From: Chromera velia
Taxonomy: Eukaryota; Sar; Chromeraceae
Direction of reading: 5' to 3'
DNA: 49,421 nt
NCBI GenBank assembly: GCA_018398765.1
Contig: JAHBMJ010003616.1
Span: 1 to 49,421, forward strand
A model generated the notes under the pieces. That model saw nothing but the letters and a program-made list of their open reading frames with translations, made no database searches and was not told the DNA's origin. A program made the position numbers and the translations under genes. Shown here piece after piece: positions 1-10,763 of this stretch (positions are counted from its first letter, which is position 1; every line of letters starts with the position of its first letter).

Positions 1-537
1 TGGATCGACACCGTGATGCACCAGTTTGCCTCGGATACTTAGAAGAATTTCTTCGTCTCAGTGACAGAAACAGAATGATAGGTCCGCAAGCCGTAACTCC
101 CCGTGGATCGCGCGGTATGGGTGAAACCGTTTGGGCCGTTTTTGTGGAAATTCCTGTGTAAACGCGGGGGGGCCCCCCCCACCGCGCGGGTAAAAAGGCT
201 ACGGGACTCTGTATTCGAAATTAGACTGCGAAATAAATATTATAAATTTAATTCTGGCCATGCATACATTATTTTTATGGTTTCTATGCATGGAATTGAG
301 AACGTTCGTTTCTTGTGGGAGTGAGGATGTGTAGATAGACTGCTTCATCAATACAGTATGTAGCCATAGCTCAAACCCGTTACAACATGGCTCGCCCCTC
401 CTTTCTGAATTCCGGACATACCAGTTGACTTCAGCCCTTTTTTGGCAGAAGATCAGCCCCGTCTCCTTAATTCTTTTTCTGGTGCTTTGAGCCGACTTGG
501 GGAAGATCCCCTTTTCTGTGTGTAAACCAAGTCAGTG
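1..537. other. Unassigned left flank
   Basis: No gene could be supported here. A GC-palindromic patch near 167-190 (runs of G then C) and an AT-rich stretch at 220-300 are visible. A 73-codon open frame at 103-324 has no recognisable motif and is most likely chance. The minisatellite starts directly after this segment. Confidence 0.4.
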
Positions 538-1940
538 TGGCCTGTGTATAAAAAGATAGAGTCAGGGAGAGCAAATATGTGAACGGAAGGCGATTGAGCC
601 TGCATGTATATAACCGGATAGAGACAAGGAGAGCAAGTATATGAACGGAAGGCGATTGGGCCTGTGTATAAGCGGATAGAGACAGGGAGAGTAAGTGTGT
701 GAACGAAAGGCAATTAGACCTGCGTATAACCAGATAGAGACAGGGAGAGCAAGTATGTGAACGAAAGGCAATTGAGCCTGTGTATAAGCGGATAGAGACA
801 GGGAGAGCAAATGTGTAAACGAAAGGCAATTGGGCCTGTGTATAACCGGATAGAGACAGGGAGAGCAAGTGTGCGAATAGAAGGCGACTGGGCCTATATG
901 TGTATAAGCGGATAGAGACAGGGAGAGCAAGTGTGTAAATGGAACGCGACTGGGCCTGTGTATAAATGGATAGAGACAGGGAGAGCAAGTGTATGAACGG
1001 AAGGCAATTAGGCTTGTGTATAAGCGGATAGAGACAGGGAGAACAAGTGTATGAACGAAAGATGATTGGGCCTGTGTATAAGTGGATAGAGACAGGGAGA
1101 GCAAGTGTGTGAACGAAAGGCAATTAGGCCTGTGTATAACCGGATAGAGACTGGGAGAGCAAGTGTACGAACGGAAGCCGACTGGGCTTGTGTATAAGCG
1201 GATAGAGACAGGGAGAGCAAGTGTATGAACAAAAAGCAATTAGGCCTGTGTATAACCGGATAGAGACAGGGAGAGCAAGTGTGTGAACGAAAAACAATTG
1301 GGCCTGTGTATAAGCGGATAGAGAAAGGGAGAGCAAGTGTATGAACGAAAGGCAATTGGGCCTGTGTATAACCAGATAGAGACAGGGAGAGCAAGTGTGT
1401 GAACGGAAGGCGACTGGGCCTATGTATAAGCGGATAGAGACAGGGAGAGCAACTGTGTGAATGGAAGGCGACTGGGCCTGTGCTTAAGTGGACAGAGAAA
1501 GGGAGAGCAAGTGTATGAATGGAAGGCGATTGGGCCTGTGTGTAACCGGATAGAGACAGATAGAGCAAGTGTGTGAACGGAAGGCAATTGGGCCTGTGTA
1601 TAACCGGATAGAGACAGGGAGAGCAAGTTTGTGAACAGAAGGAAATTGGGCCTGTGCTTAAGCGGATAGAGACAGGGAGAGCAAGTGTGTGAATGGAAGG
1701 CGATTGGGCCTGTGTATAAGTGCATGGAGACCAGAACAGGGAGAGCGAATTTGTGAATGGAAGGCGATTGGGCCTTAAAGTTTGTATAAGTGGATAGAAG
1801 CAGGGGGAGCAAGTGTGTGAATAGGAAGCGATTGGGCCTGCATATAAGCGGATAGAGTGTATAAGCAGATAGAAACAGGGGGAGCAAGTGTCTGGATGGG
1901 AGGCGATTGGGCCTGCATATAAGCGGATAGAGGGAGGGAG
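538..1940. repeat. 58-bp minisatellite array, copy family A
   Basis: About two dozen degenerate head-to-tail units of 58-62 bp. Each unit carries recognisable blocks: ATAGAGACAGGGAGAGCAAG, then TGTGTGAACG, then GGCAATTGGGCCTGTGTATA. Spacing between successive GCCTGTGTATAA blocks is mostly 58 bp (for example 774 to 832). The reverse strand is open in all three frames for 150-225 codons because the unit lacks stops there. Since 58 is not a multiple of 3, each frame passes through every register, so this is not evidence of coding. Related units occur at 44505-46000 and, reversed, inside the hAT-like element at 19896-20230. Confidence 0.9.
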
Positions 1941-1948
1941 TGTATGTA

Positions 1949-2010
<62 letters not shown>
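1941..2010. repeat. (GT)n microsatellite at the array edge
   Basis: A GTAT/GT-rich run turns into a nearly pure (GT)n tract up to about 2010 and caps the minisatellite. The DNA from 2011 to 2297 up to the next gene shows nothing recognisable. Confidence 0.9.
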
Positions 2011-2012
<2 letters not shown>

Positions 2013-2297
2013 TGAGGAAAAAAGTGAGTGAGGCGGTGATACAACGTCGACTAAAAAAAGAATGTGATGTTGGAGTACCTGCAGCTAGAACCGCCTACAC
2101 ATAAATGGAGCAGAATTACAAATAGATACATATAAATAATTTGTTGGCTCTCCAGCGTCACGTCACGCATCTACATACATACAAACGGTCTCACATGTGC
2201 TTACACTGTCTTTCCTATGTGTTCTCCTTTGCAGAGAAAACTTCATAGACGAATGGGGTCAGGATTTGATCAAACGACGAATAGAGTCAAGATTTGA

Positions 2298-3953
2298 TCA
2301 AACGTTAATTCCTTCTGCACGGGCTTTCACCTCCCAGGCACGAGGGACAGACCAGGTACGGTGAATGCGAATCAACATATACCCATCGTCGACTGCCATC
2401 TCCCTTACAAGCGATTTAGCGATGCGCTCTGCCTGCTGTAAAGTCCGTTCTGTGTGTGGCAGCCGGTCATATCTCTCAAACCACTTATCCTGGAATTTTT
2501 TTCTCAAGTGTGCGTTCTGACTGCACTTTCCATGCCCTGGAAACCCGTCTACCCAAAATATGACTGTCCATGGCTTTAAGGATGGATCAGTGCCCCTCTG
2601 TCTTATGGTCCCCCCAAAATGACCTGTGGCTACGTTGTGTTCAGTCTTTCGTCTACGAATGCATTCCGTTTCTCCCACGTAGTACTCAGAGGGACACACC
2701 TCTGACATGAGAAAATATGCATACCCGAGCTGATCACTTGGCAATTCCATCCTGTTCGGGCATACATACATTCGATTTAACCTAACCACTCTGATCGGTT
2801 CTCGCCCTGCCCCTGTCCCCTGTTGCCCGGCTGCAGCTGCCGATGACTGCCCTACTGCCCCACCCAATGCAAACCCGGACCCCAGAAGCCCACCCAACAG
2901 CCGAGGCAGCACATCAAATGCAGTGAGTCTCTCCTCAATTGCCCTCTCCAACATGTGGTTCTCGGGCAGAGAAATCCGCACGTCTTCCCAAAATTCTGAA
3001 TGTCTGTCAGCACCGCCAACTAAGTATACATCTTGAAATGTCTTTGTGCGTGTAACAAAAACATACACCATCTGCTTATACCAGAACGGAGATTCACCGG
3101 TGCAGTCGGTTGCAATGCCTAGCACAATCGTGTGTCCCTGCTGTTTGTGCACTGTTGAAGCACCAAACCTAACCAATGGAAATTGAAAGCGTCGCACAAT
3201 CACTCCCTCCCCCCTTGTCACACTCAGTCTGATGCTCAGATTTTTGGTCGTTCGCTTGGCCACTTCAACAACTGGCAACTCAAAGTATCGCTGACGACCG
3301 GCGGCAGTAGTGGTCAGTTCGTGCCAGCTTACATCCCCTGCCAATAAGACACGCACTGTGATTTTCTCGTCTTCTTCCCCAAGAAGGATATGAACGATAC
3401 CCATCTACCCTTGCGATACCTCAAGCGAGTGTCTGTTGGACCGCTGTCCCTGTGTATTCTTTAATTCTGCCGTAAGTATCATACAACTGGTGAACAGAAC
3501 AGCAGCCCCTTCCCATAAATTCAAAAACTGTGGCTCTCGATACGCATCGTTCATTCTCTTCAGCATCTTTTTCTCTTCAGTCTGAGATAGTAAGTACCTA
3601 CAGTGAGGATCCAGTGCTTCCTTCTTTCGGCAATGCGCATGGGTGTTGAAATGTGGCAGAGAAAGCTTCTCAACATCCCACGGTCGGATAGGTTTTCATT
3701 CCAGCCCTCTGCCTCCTGTGTTGTTGTAGACATCTGAGGCCACCATGCTCACAACAGAAACCCTGGCATCGACTTTCTCTTTCGTTCTCTGATAGACAGC
3801 ATTTTGTACATCATCCTTCCTGCCAAACATATGCAAAACAGGATCAGGTACGTCCGTCCATCTTTCAGGTTTACGCGCGTTCTGTTACATCAGATTGATT
3901 ATCTGGTCGGCAACCTCTAGGGTCATTGGATCGGTCCGCATGAGTTTGATTGT
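2298..3953 (-). pseudogene. PIF1-like helicase C-terminal half fused to GIY-YIG nuclease domain, decayed
   Basis: The intact 3' part is a 368-codon frame (3404 down to 2298). Residues 75-90 (FPLVRFGASTVHKQQG) and 111-120 (QMVYVFVTRT, Arg kept) match helicase motifs V and VI of the PIF1/RecD-like C-terminal domain, the type also found in Helitron helicases. After a Gly/Ala-rich linker (about 165-200), residues 226-257 read like a GIY-YIG core: GYAY, then YYVGETECIRRRKTEHN. The same reading frame continues upstream to about 3953 with helicase-like text (MTLEVADQIINL, PERWTDVPDPVLHMFGRK, LWEGAAVLFTSCMIL), but TAA, TGA and TAG codons interrupt it and the ATPase half (Walker motifs) is absent. Past 3953 the DNA becomes AT-rich, so the copy looks 5' truncated. 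I infer a mobile-element remnant; helicase plus GIY-YIG in one chain is uncommon. A short functional 368-aa protein starting at 3404 cannot be excluded. Confidence 0.7.
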
Positions 3954-5230
3954 ATTATATTTTAGCTAGCTAAGAAAAATAAGCTACAATATTTTAGCAT
4001 ATATTGTACAATATAATTTTTTGAATTAAACTAAATTCACATATGTATACTACAGTCATTGAAATAAATTATATATCGGGGGGGCACTTTGTTTTTTTTT
4101 TTTTGTTATAATCTTTTATTTTTTTTTTTTAAGAAAGAAAAGATTTCTCAATAACATGTCTGCGCACTATATCTATCATATTTTTTGTTAGGTTAGCATC
4201 CCATGCTAACCAACTCCCCCTGCGCTATATTCTTGTTTCGTAGGTACTTGAGCATAGGGGGGTACCACTTTTAACATTAACAAACTAGGTTAGATCGGCC
4301 TCTCATATATAGGAACGCGGCATGCATGAAAAAACCCTCAATCACACTTTTAACATACCGTCGGCCGGGGGCCACGGCATGATAGTGGGCTTTCCGGGAC
4401 CCGACCTATCGTAAATGACTTTTGAGTGCCCTTGTTCCTCAGACTGTTTTCATTACTAGTTTCATTGGAAAAGTCCAGGTGAAGTTGTCTGATGAACAAT
4501 AACTACGAACTACTACGAACTTCATTAGTCACACACTTATAGGCTTAGTACTTATAGGTTTATACTAAAACTTATAGGCTTAGGTGTAGGCTAAGCAGGC
4601 TTAGTCTGTTAGGTAGTATGAGCTATAGTAAGCATACATAGCTATGTATATATAAGCGATCAAACAATTTTGAGACTGAATTCAAATAATTTGAAAGAAC
4701 GATCTCTCATGGTACTACATACCAACAGTACAACCGTATTCCTTACTCTACTTCCCTAAGTAGTCCCTAAGGTAGTCCGATACTGGGTCATTCATTCAGA
4801 ATGATTCAGTACCGCCTTCTTGATTTCCCTGCATGCATCAAAGATACATATTCACAGCTGCACCAAGAACGCACCTCAAGATCAATAACAAACAGCCGGC
4901 AGAAGAGTGCATAAAGAGATGGACGTTCAAATCGGAAAAATGATGTCTTGGCAGTGGGTTGCCATTCTTGCAGGAGAAAAGACAGAGTGAGAACGAATTA
5001 CAGAGAGACATTCAACGAACGACGTTCAAGCAACGGGAACTCTGGGGGGGGTTTCCTTCACCCCTCACCGCCCCACCCCGAAAAACAGAGGCCGCCTCAC
5101 AGATGATCTCTTCCTTTCTTTACACTCCTCTGCTCTCTTTAAATCTGCCAGAAGGATCCGATTGGAACGAATTGCATTCTCTTCTCAGGCTGCCTTCATG
5201 ACTCGATCGGGGACACATGGCGCGATCATC
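3954..5230. other. AT-rich intergenic DNA
   Basis: AT-rich sequence with homopolymer A/T tracts (4090-4135), TAGGCTTA-type short repeats (4540-4620) and a small GC island at 4360-4410 that holds the motif GGGGGCCACGGCATG (4367-4381). No supported gene. From about 4900 the composition returns to that of the gene-bearing DNA. Confidence 0.5.
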
Positions 5231-5350
5231 TCACTTTCGGTCTTCCCGTTGTTTTTCTTCCGCATCCCTTTTCTCCTTCATGTCCTTCAGTTTCTGCAAA
5301 CGGGCAACAGGCACATGCTCAGCAAGAAAGTCACTGATAACCCTCCCTGC

Positions 5351-5382
<32 letters not shown>

Positions 5383-5656
5383 TTCGCGCGCGCGCGCGCG
5401 CACACACACACACACACACAGAGCCTCGCGCGTAAGCGGACTGCGTGCAGACCCGGTAGAGAGAATACAGAGCCTCACATTTCCCCAAAAGCCCCTCATT
5501 CACAGAAGTGCTGCACACTTTTGCACAGAAAAAACCTGTACGCAGAAACAAAACAAGCAAAAAAAAACGGGAAAAGAAAAAGAGAAGCAAAGAAATCCTG
5601 ACACTACAGCACACACGCACACAGAGAGAGACAGAAAGACAGACAGACAGACACAC

Positions 5657-5707
<51 letters not shown>

Positions 5708-7844
5708 GAAAGAAAAAAAGAAAGAAAGAAAGAAAGAAAGAAAAGAAAAGAAAGAAAGAAAGAAAGAAAGATAGAAAGATAGAAAGATAGAAAGATAGAA
5801 AGATAGAAAGATAGAAAGAAAGAAAGAAAGATAGAAAGATAGAAAGATAGAAAGATAGATAGAAAGATAGAAAGATAGAAAGATAGAAAGAAAGAAAGAA
5901 AGAAAGAAAGAAAGGAAGAAAGAAAGAAAGAAAGATAGAAAGATAGAAAGATAGAAAGATAGAAAGAAAGAAAGGAAGGAAGGGGACAGGAAGGAAGGAA
6001 GGAAGGAAGGAAGCAAGCAAGCAAGCAAGAAAAGAAGGAAGCAAGCAAGAAAAGGCGGAAGGAAGGAAGGAAGGAAGGGAAAAGAAAGAAAGAACGGAAG
6101 AACGGAAGAAAGAAAGACAACGAAATAATTCAGACAGGCGCGGGCGAAGCCCTGTCACCTTCCCTCACAGCCCAGGCAGGACCCCACCCTCCCCACCTCC
6201 AGAATTTTCTTCTCTTCAGAGAAGGATACAGAGTAGCGTTGAGAAGGGTCTTGTACGACCGCCAGACGAGGCATCATGGCAAGGGGAGCGTCCGTTGGTG
6301 CCAACTGGAGTCGTGCCAGATGCACTGCGCTGTAGCATTGCCGTCCTGAGAGAGAGAGAGCATGAATGCAAGCGCAACAGCGAGAACAATGAAGAGCAAT
6401 GGTAACATTTTGAAACGGCGGCAGGTCCATACAGCGACAATGTCAACCGTAAGTAAGGAAGATGTCTTGCCCGACTGAGAGCGCCGAGAGAAAAGGAGAC
6501 GAAGGTAATGGTGAAGGGCGAGTAAAAGTCGTTTCCGGCCTTCATCCGTCTGTCCATCCATCCTTCCATCCATCCATCTTGCCTTCCTTTCTAACTGCTT
6601 CAACCTGCGCGTCGCTTCCCACTCCGGCTTGTGAGGAAGGACAGGCACTTTTCTGCGTGAAAGTGCATGAAGGAGGGATTGGAGGGAGGGGAAGGCATGG
6701 TTTTCCCTTCTCATCACCGCTTCTTTTCACTTTCTCCCCTTGCGTTCTCTTCCCTTGAGCCCACCTGTCCACTCGGGAATGTTTGTGCTCACGTACGAAG
6801 TCTTGCCGATCTCCGCATTCCCCACATACCCTGCAGCAGTATGTCGATGGCAATTTTCCATCAGTCGCAACAGTTTTTTAGTTGGTATATGCAATTTGTC
6901 CAACAACTGTCACCACAAGACACTGCACGAAGGAAAAGCAGGGACGAAAGAACGATTCGGCTGGCTTGTCGATTAGCAACCTGACAGGATAAGCCAGTCA
7001 GTAAGTCAGTCTGTCCGTCGGTCAGTCAGTCAGTCTCCGTGTGTCAGCCGGGTTCCCTCTCTCCGCAGTCTTTTGAGAAGTCAGAAGCAGAAACAGATGA
7101 CAGAAAGGAGCGAGTGAACAGACTCGGCGATGGCCAGACGAGTAGGATTGGTGGAGGAGACGGAAACCTCACCGGGAGCGATCACACGCCGGGACAGAAG
7201 CGACCCACCTGAAATTTGATTCATCCTCTTTGAGAAAACCAATGAGTGCAGATGACACAGCTTGAGTGGGGCGCTTTCTCTCACGAGCGTCTGGGTCCGA
7301 GGTTTACGAGTCTGGAGACAATCCCTGTGAACAACAGCTAGTCACAGCTTCGATCGTTCAAGCTGAGTTTGCTGGAAGTTCCGGGTCGTTTCCACCAGTC
7401 TACAAAGAGTCGTTGCCGAGTTACAAAGAGAAGTGTCAATCTGACGGTGGGACGATGGCCTTTTGTGGATAGATAGATAGTTTTGTGCTGAAGAGCAGCA
7501 GTGTTTGTTCTCATTCTCATGATTCCGCATTGATTCCGCAAGAAAGGTGTGGCTTGCATGCATGTATCGCATGCACATGAGTTCGAGCCATTCCGAGCCT
7601 GCATGGCTCGGACTTTTAGGTTTGGCACCGCGCGCGCACTGCCAGAAATTGGCCCAGAATCTGCCAGAGCTGCCTGACGCACGCAAAGACGCTGCATGCA
7701 ATCCCAAGTTGAATTTGGCGTCTGCCTCTCGAAAAGGATTCGTCCACCTGCAGCTGCAATGATCTCGATCTTCAAGCCTTGGCGGAGCTGGTAGTCCCGC
7801 GGATGGTGCTTGTCGATTGGCATTGCCTGTCTGTCCGCTGCCAT
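5231..7844 (-). CDS. Unrecognised multi-exon gene, 3' end unresolved
   Basis: A phase-consistent exon chain can be built on the minus strand: 7844-7679 (ATG, 55 codons, begins MAADRQAMPI, donor GTCAGG), 7208-7173 (36 nt), 6345-6159 (62 codons, contains DPSQRYSVSFSEEKK, donor GTGACA) and 5510-5453 (contains NEGLLGKCEALYSLYR). All acceptors are CAG. The last exon starts at 5346. Read in phase 0 it gives a short hydrophobic tail ending at 5287. In another frame it gives a better-looking helical tail (FLAEHVPVARLQKLKDMKEK, then an acidic/basic end) with a stop at 5231, but that needs a donor inside the GT-rich tract near 5420. I do not recognise the family. The gene is head to head with the plastid-protein gene, with 83 bp between the start codons. 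Its last introns hold the GAAA/GATA tract. Confidence 0.4.
5351..6115. repeat. Compound microsatellite (TC)n (GC)n (AC)n (GA)n (GAAA/GATA)n (GGAA)n
   Basis: (TC)n near 5353, (GC)n at about 5388-5400 and (AC)n to about 5420 are followed, from about 5622, by (GA)n and then nearly 450 bp of mixed GAAA, GATA and GGAA units. The long Ser/Leu/Phe-rich and Lys/Glu/Arg-rich open frames in it on both strands are products of the repeat. Confidence 0.9.
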
Positions 7845-7927
7845 ATACTTTGAGTGCTTTTGTCGGTGCGTGTCTGGTCCAGGTGAGGTGTGTTCTTTGA
7901 ATCCTTCTCGGGTCCGTGCGTGGAGGG
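7845..7927. promoter_or_regulatory. 83-bp divergent start-codon interval
   Basis: The proposed ATGs of the minus-strand gene (7844) and the plus-strand gene (7928) are only 83 bp apart, so 5' ends and promoter must be shared or overlap. No TATA box stands out. This rests on both start calls being right; the minus-strand one is the weaker. Confidence 0.3.
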
Positions 7928-10732
7928 ATGGCACCGACACCCTTCGTCCTCTTTGGAGGACTTCTTTTTTCGGTCGGGGTTTCCTTCAATGCACGGCCAC
8001 TGAGATTGAGTTCTACCGGTCGAGGGTGGCCAGCAGATTCTGCCTTTTCTGGAGGCCCCCTGGGTCGGTCAACGTGTATGTGTCCCCTCTTGCCGTCTCC
8101 TCCTGTGATCTTGTGCCATCACCGGTTCTTGCCTTCCCTTGTTCGTGCAGTGAGCGTGCTGGAAGATGACAGCTCCACAGCCCTTGGTGCTCAACCGTCG
8201 GGAAGCGTTCAGAGTCCAGCGGGGAAGAAGAAGAAGCTGAAGCGGCGTAGGCGAAAGAGGGTGGCTGTCCTCGAAGAAGAGACGGCAGGAGACGGGGACA
8301 GTGAGGGTGTTGGAAGAGGAACAGAGGATGCCGTTCCCCTCGATGATGTGATTCAGGAGACTTTAGACGGCGCAGCATCATCATCAGATGCAAGGTTGTC
8401 ATCGGATTCCTCTTTTCAGCATCTGACATCAGTCGGAGAGGAGGGAGAGGGAGAGGAGGGGGAGAGTTTGGCTCCCTCTATCGCTCTGGAGGTTCCCGTG
8501 ACTGCACAAGAGCAGCAGGAGGAGGAGGAGGAAGATGGGGCGGGGAAGGAGGAGCGAAAACGGGCAGCCCTGGAGCTCTTTCAGGAGTTCATGAGTGATG
8601 AAGACGACGTCGACAGAATCTTCAGAGAGGAGAAGAGAAGGCGACAAATAGAGATTGAAGCCAGAAAAGACATGGAGAGTCTTGCGCCTCGAGAAGTTGA
8701 TGAGAAACAGCTGATGGAGTTCATCAGAAATCCAAAAAAGGGAATGCCGAAAATCAGAGAGTCCATTGTTTTGCCCGAGGATCAGTGTTCCACCTCCCCT
8801 CCTTTCCTCCCCGCCGTTGAGTGGGATGGCTATGTTTCCGTCATGTGGGATGAGCTGCAGGTCGGTCGCCCTCCCCCCCAACCTGGCCGGCTGCCTGCCT
8901 GCCTGCCTGCATGTCCATCCCGCTCCCCCGCCTTTTCGCCGTCCAGTCTGCGTGGCTGCTTTTCTATCTGTCAGCCTCCCGGCCTGTTCTGTCTCCCCGT
9001 TTGTTCTATGGGCAGAGACAAGAGAGGGTGTGCGGGTGTGTCAAAAAGTCATCTGAATGGCCAAGCCCTGACGGATCGATGCGTGGCAGTGACTTGTTGC
9101 ATGCATACATGGGAACTCTCATATTTTCCCTCAGCCACTAAATTAATTCGGCTCTCCATGTGATTTGGATGTTTCGAGTGATGAGCCAGCCAGAGGTTTC
9201 CTCTGCAGTTGTACGGCACAAATGCGATGGACTGACACATACTGTCATTGCAGGCGGAACTGGACAGAGAGAGAGTTTTTCTCGAGGCACTAGACGACCC
9301 TCGGGAAATCTTCGAAACCCTATCGTTCCTGGTCACCCCCAGTCAGTGAAGCTAAGCAAGCGGGAATGGTCTGACCCACCCACCTTTCAGGGAATGTGAC
9401 TGCAACACTGAAAACGAGTCCCAGCACATTTTCAGTCAGATTATTGATCGAGAGGTAGATTAATTGACTCTTTCTGTATGTCTATCTGTGCCTTCCTCTT
9501 CCTCCCCCCTTCGCCCCCTTCCCACAAGAAGAAATGAAAAGATCGTTCGGAAGAGTGAGTCCCGATCGAATGAGTTCAGAAGACCAGACTTGCCCTCTCT
9601 CCTCTCTCCGTTATCGTTTTTCTCTCTACAGAGGCCCTGATCTTATCCAACAGAGAGGATGGATCCGTGTGGGAGCACAGCTTTGTGTCTTCCTTCTTGT
9701 AAATGTTGTACAAACCGGTTTTTTTTTGCGTATTGATGTATGAATTGAAGTTACTGTAGTGTATCTGATTCCCCTCAACTGATCGGAACCTCCGACCAAA
9801 AACGGGGTTCTGGATGTGCATTCACCTACCTGTCCGTAAGTGTGGTAGTAGACTATATATGTCTTCACGTCTATGTCAATTCATTGAGTTTGTCTGATCC
9901 TGCCTGCTGCCTGCAGAGCAGCAGAGCGTCATCAAGGAGGCCGAACTTCAGGACCCAGAGTTCGAAAAGAGGGCGCAGAGGAAATTCGATAAGATGAGAC
10001 AAGACATGCTTGATAAAGTCAAATCCAAACCTGCAGATTTCCTTTACCAAGCTTCAGAAGGTGAGAGAGAATGGAAGGGGGGGGGGTCGGCTGTCCTTTC
10101 TTTCCTCTCCTCTCCTGTTGTCCTCTTTTCTTACTGTGCTTTTCAAAAAGCTTTTTGAAGTTTGTCCGCAGGGAGAGACAGCGCGGTTTCTTCCGCAATA
10201 GGTATCGCAGTGCGTTTCATGAAGCCCGTTGTTACTTTTTTTTCTCGTGTGTTGCTTCCTGGCTCTCTTTCTTCTTGTTTTCAGTAAAAACGAGTGAAGA
10301 CCGTCGCCGTCTCGTTGATGCTCTTGTCACGGTCAGCGATTTATGTCGTGGCTTCTTTGCGGTAAAGAAGGAAAGATGCATGCATTATGAAGAAACGAGA
10401 GGCAGCAGACAGAAGATAGATCAGAAATTTGCATGCAGAAATCAGATTTGCAGTGTCAGGAAGTCAATAAGTAGGGAAGCAAAATGAGAGTTGACAAAAC
10501 ACAGCAGCGGGAAGAAAAAGCTGTCAGCCTTTGCTTATATCTTCCTTCCAAGTGAAGGACAACCTCATGAGGGAGACGGGAAGGTCTGCTTCATTGTGAC
10601 AATCTCTTTTGGTCGCCTCGTCTACGGAAACAGGAAAACTGACGCACGAATACAGGGTCTGTAGAGCATGGTTGAGGGTCTCTGCACACGCAGTAGGTTT
10701 TTTGGGACGTCTCTCCCTTCATTTTGGTGATC

Positions 10733-10763
<31 letters not shown>

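Noticed and set aside
467-2044. Long reverse-strand open frames (150-225 codons) over the first minisatellite
   Set aside because: All three frames are open because the unit lacks stops on that strand. The 58-bp period cycles through registers, and there is no start or splice context.
5500-6158. Ser/Leu/Phe-rich proteins of 180-265 codons on the minus strand
   Set aside because: They are translations of the GAAA/GATA microsatellite.
6274-6405. Apparent secreted 44-aa protein with a signal-like start (MLPLLFIVLAVALAFML)
   Set aside because: The CTCTCTCAG inside it works as an acceptor in the phase-consistent chain of the minus-strand gene, which puts the downstream part in another frame and the signal-like part in an intron.
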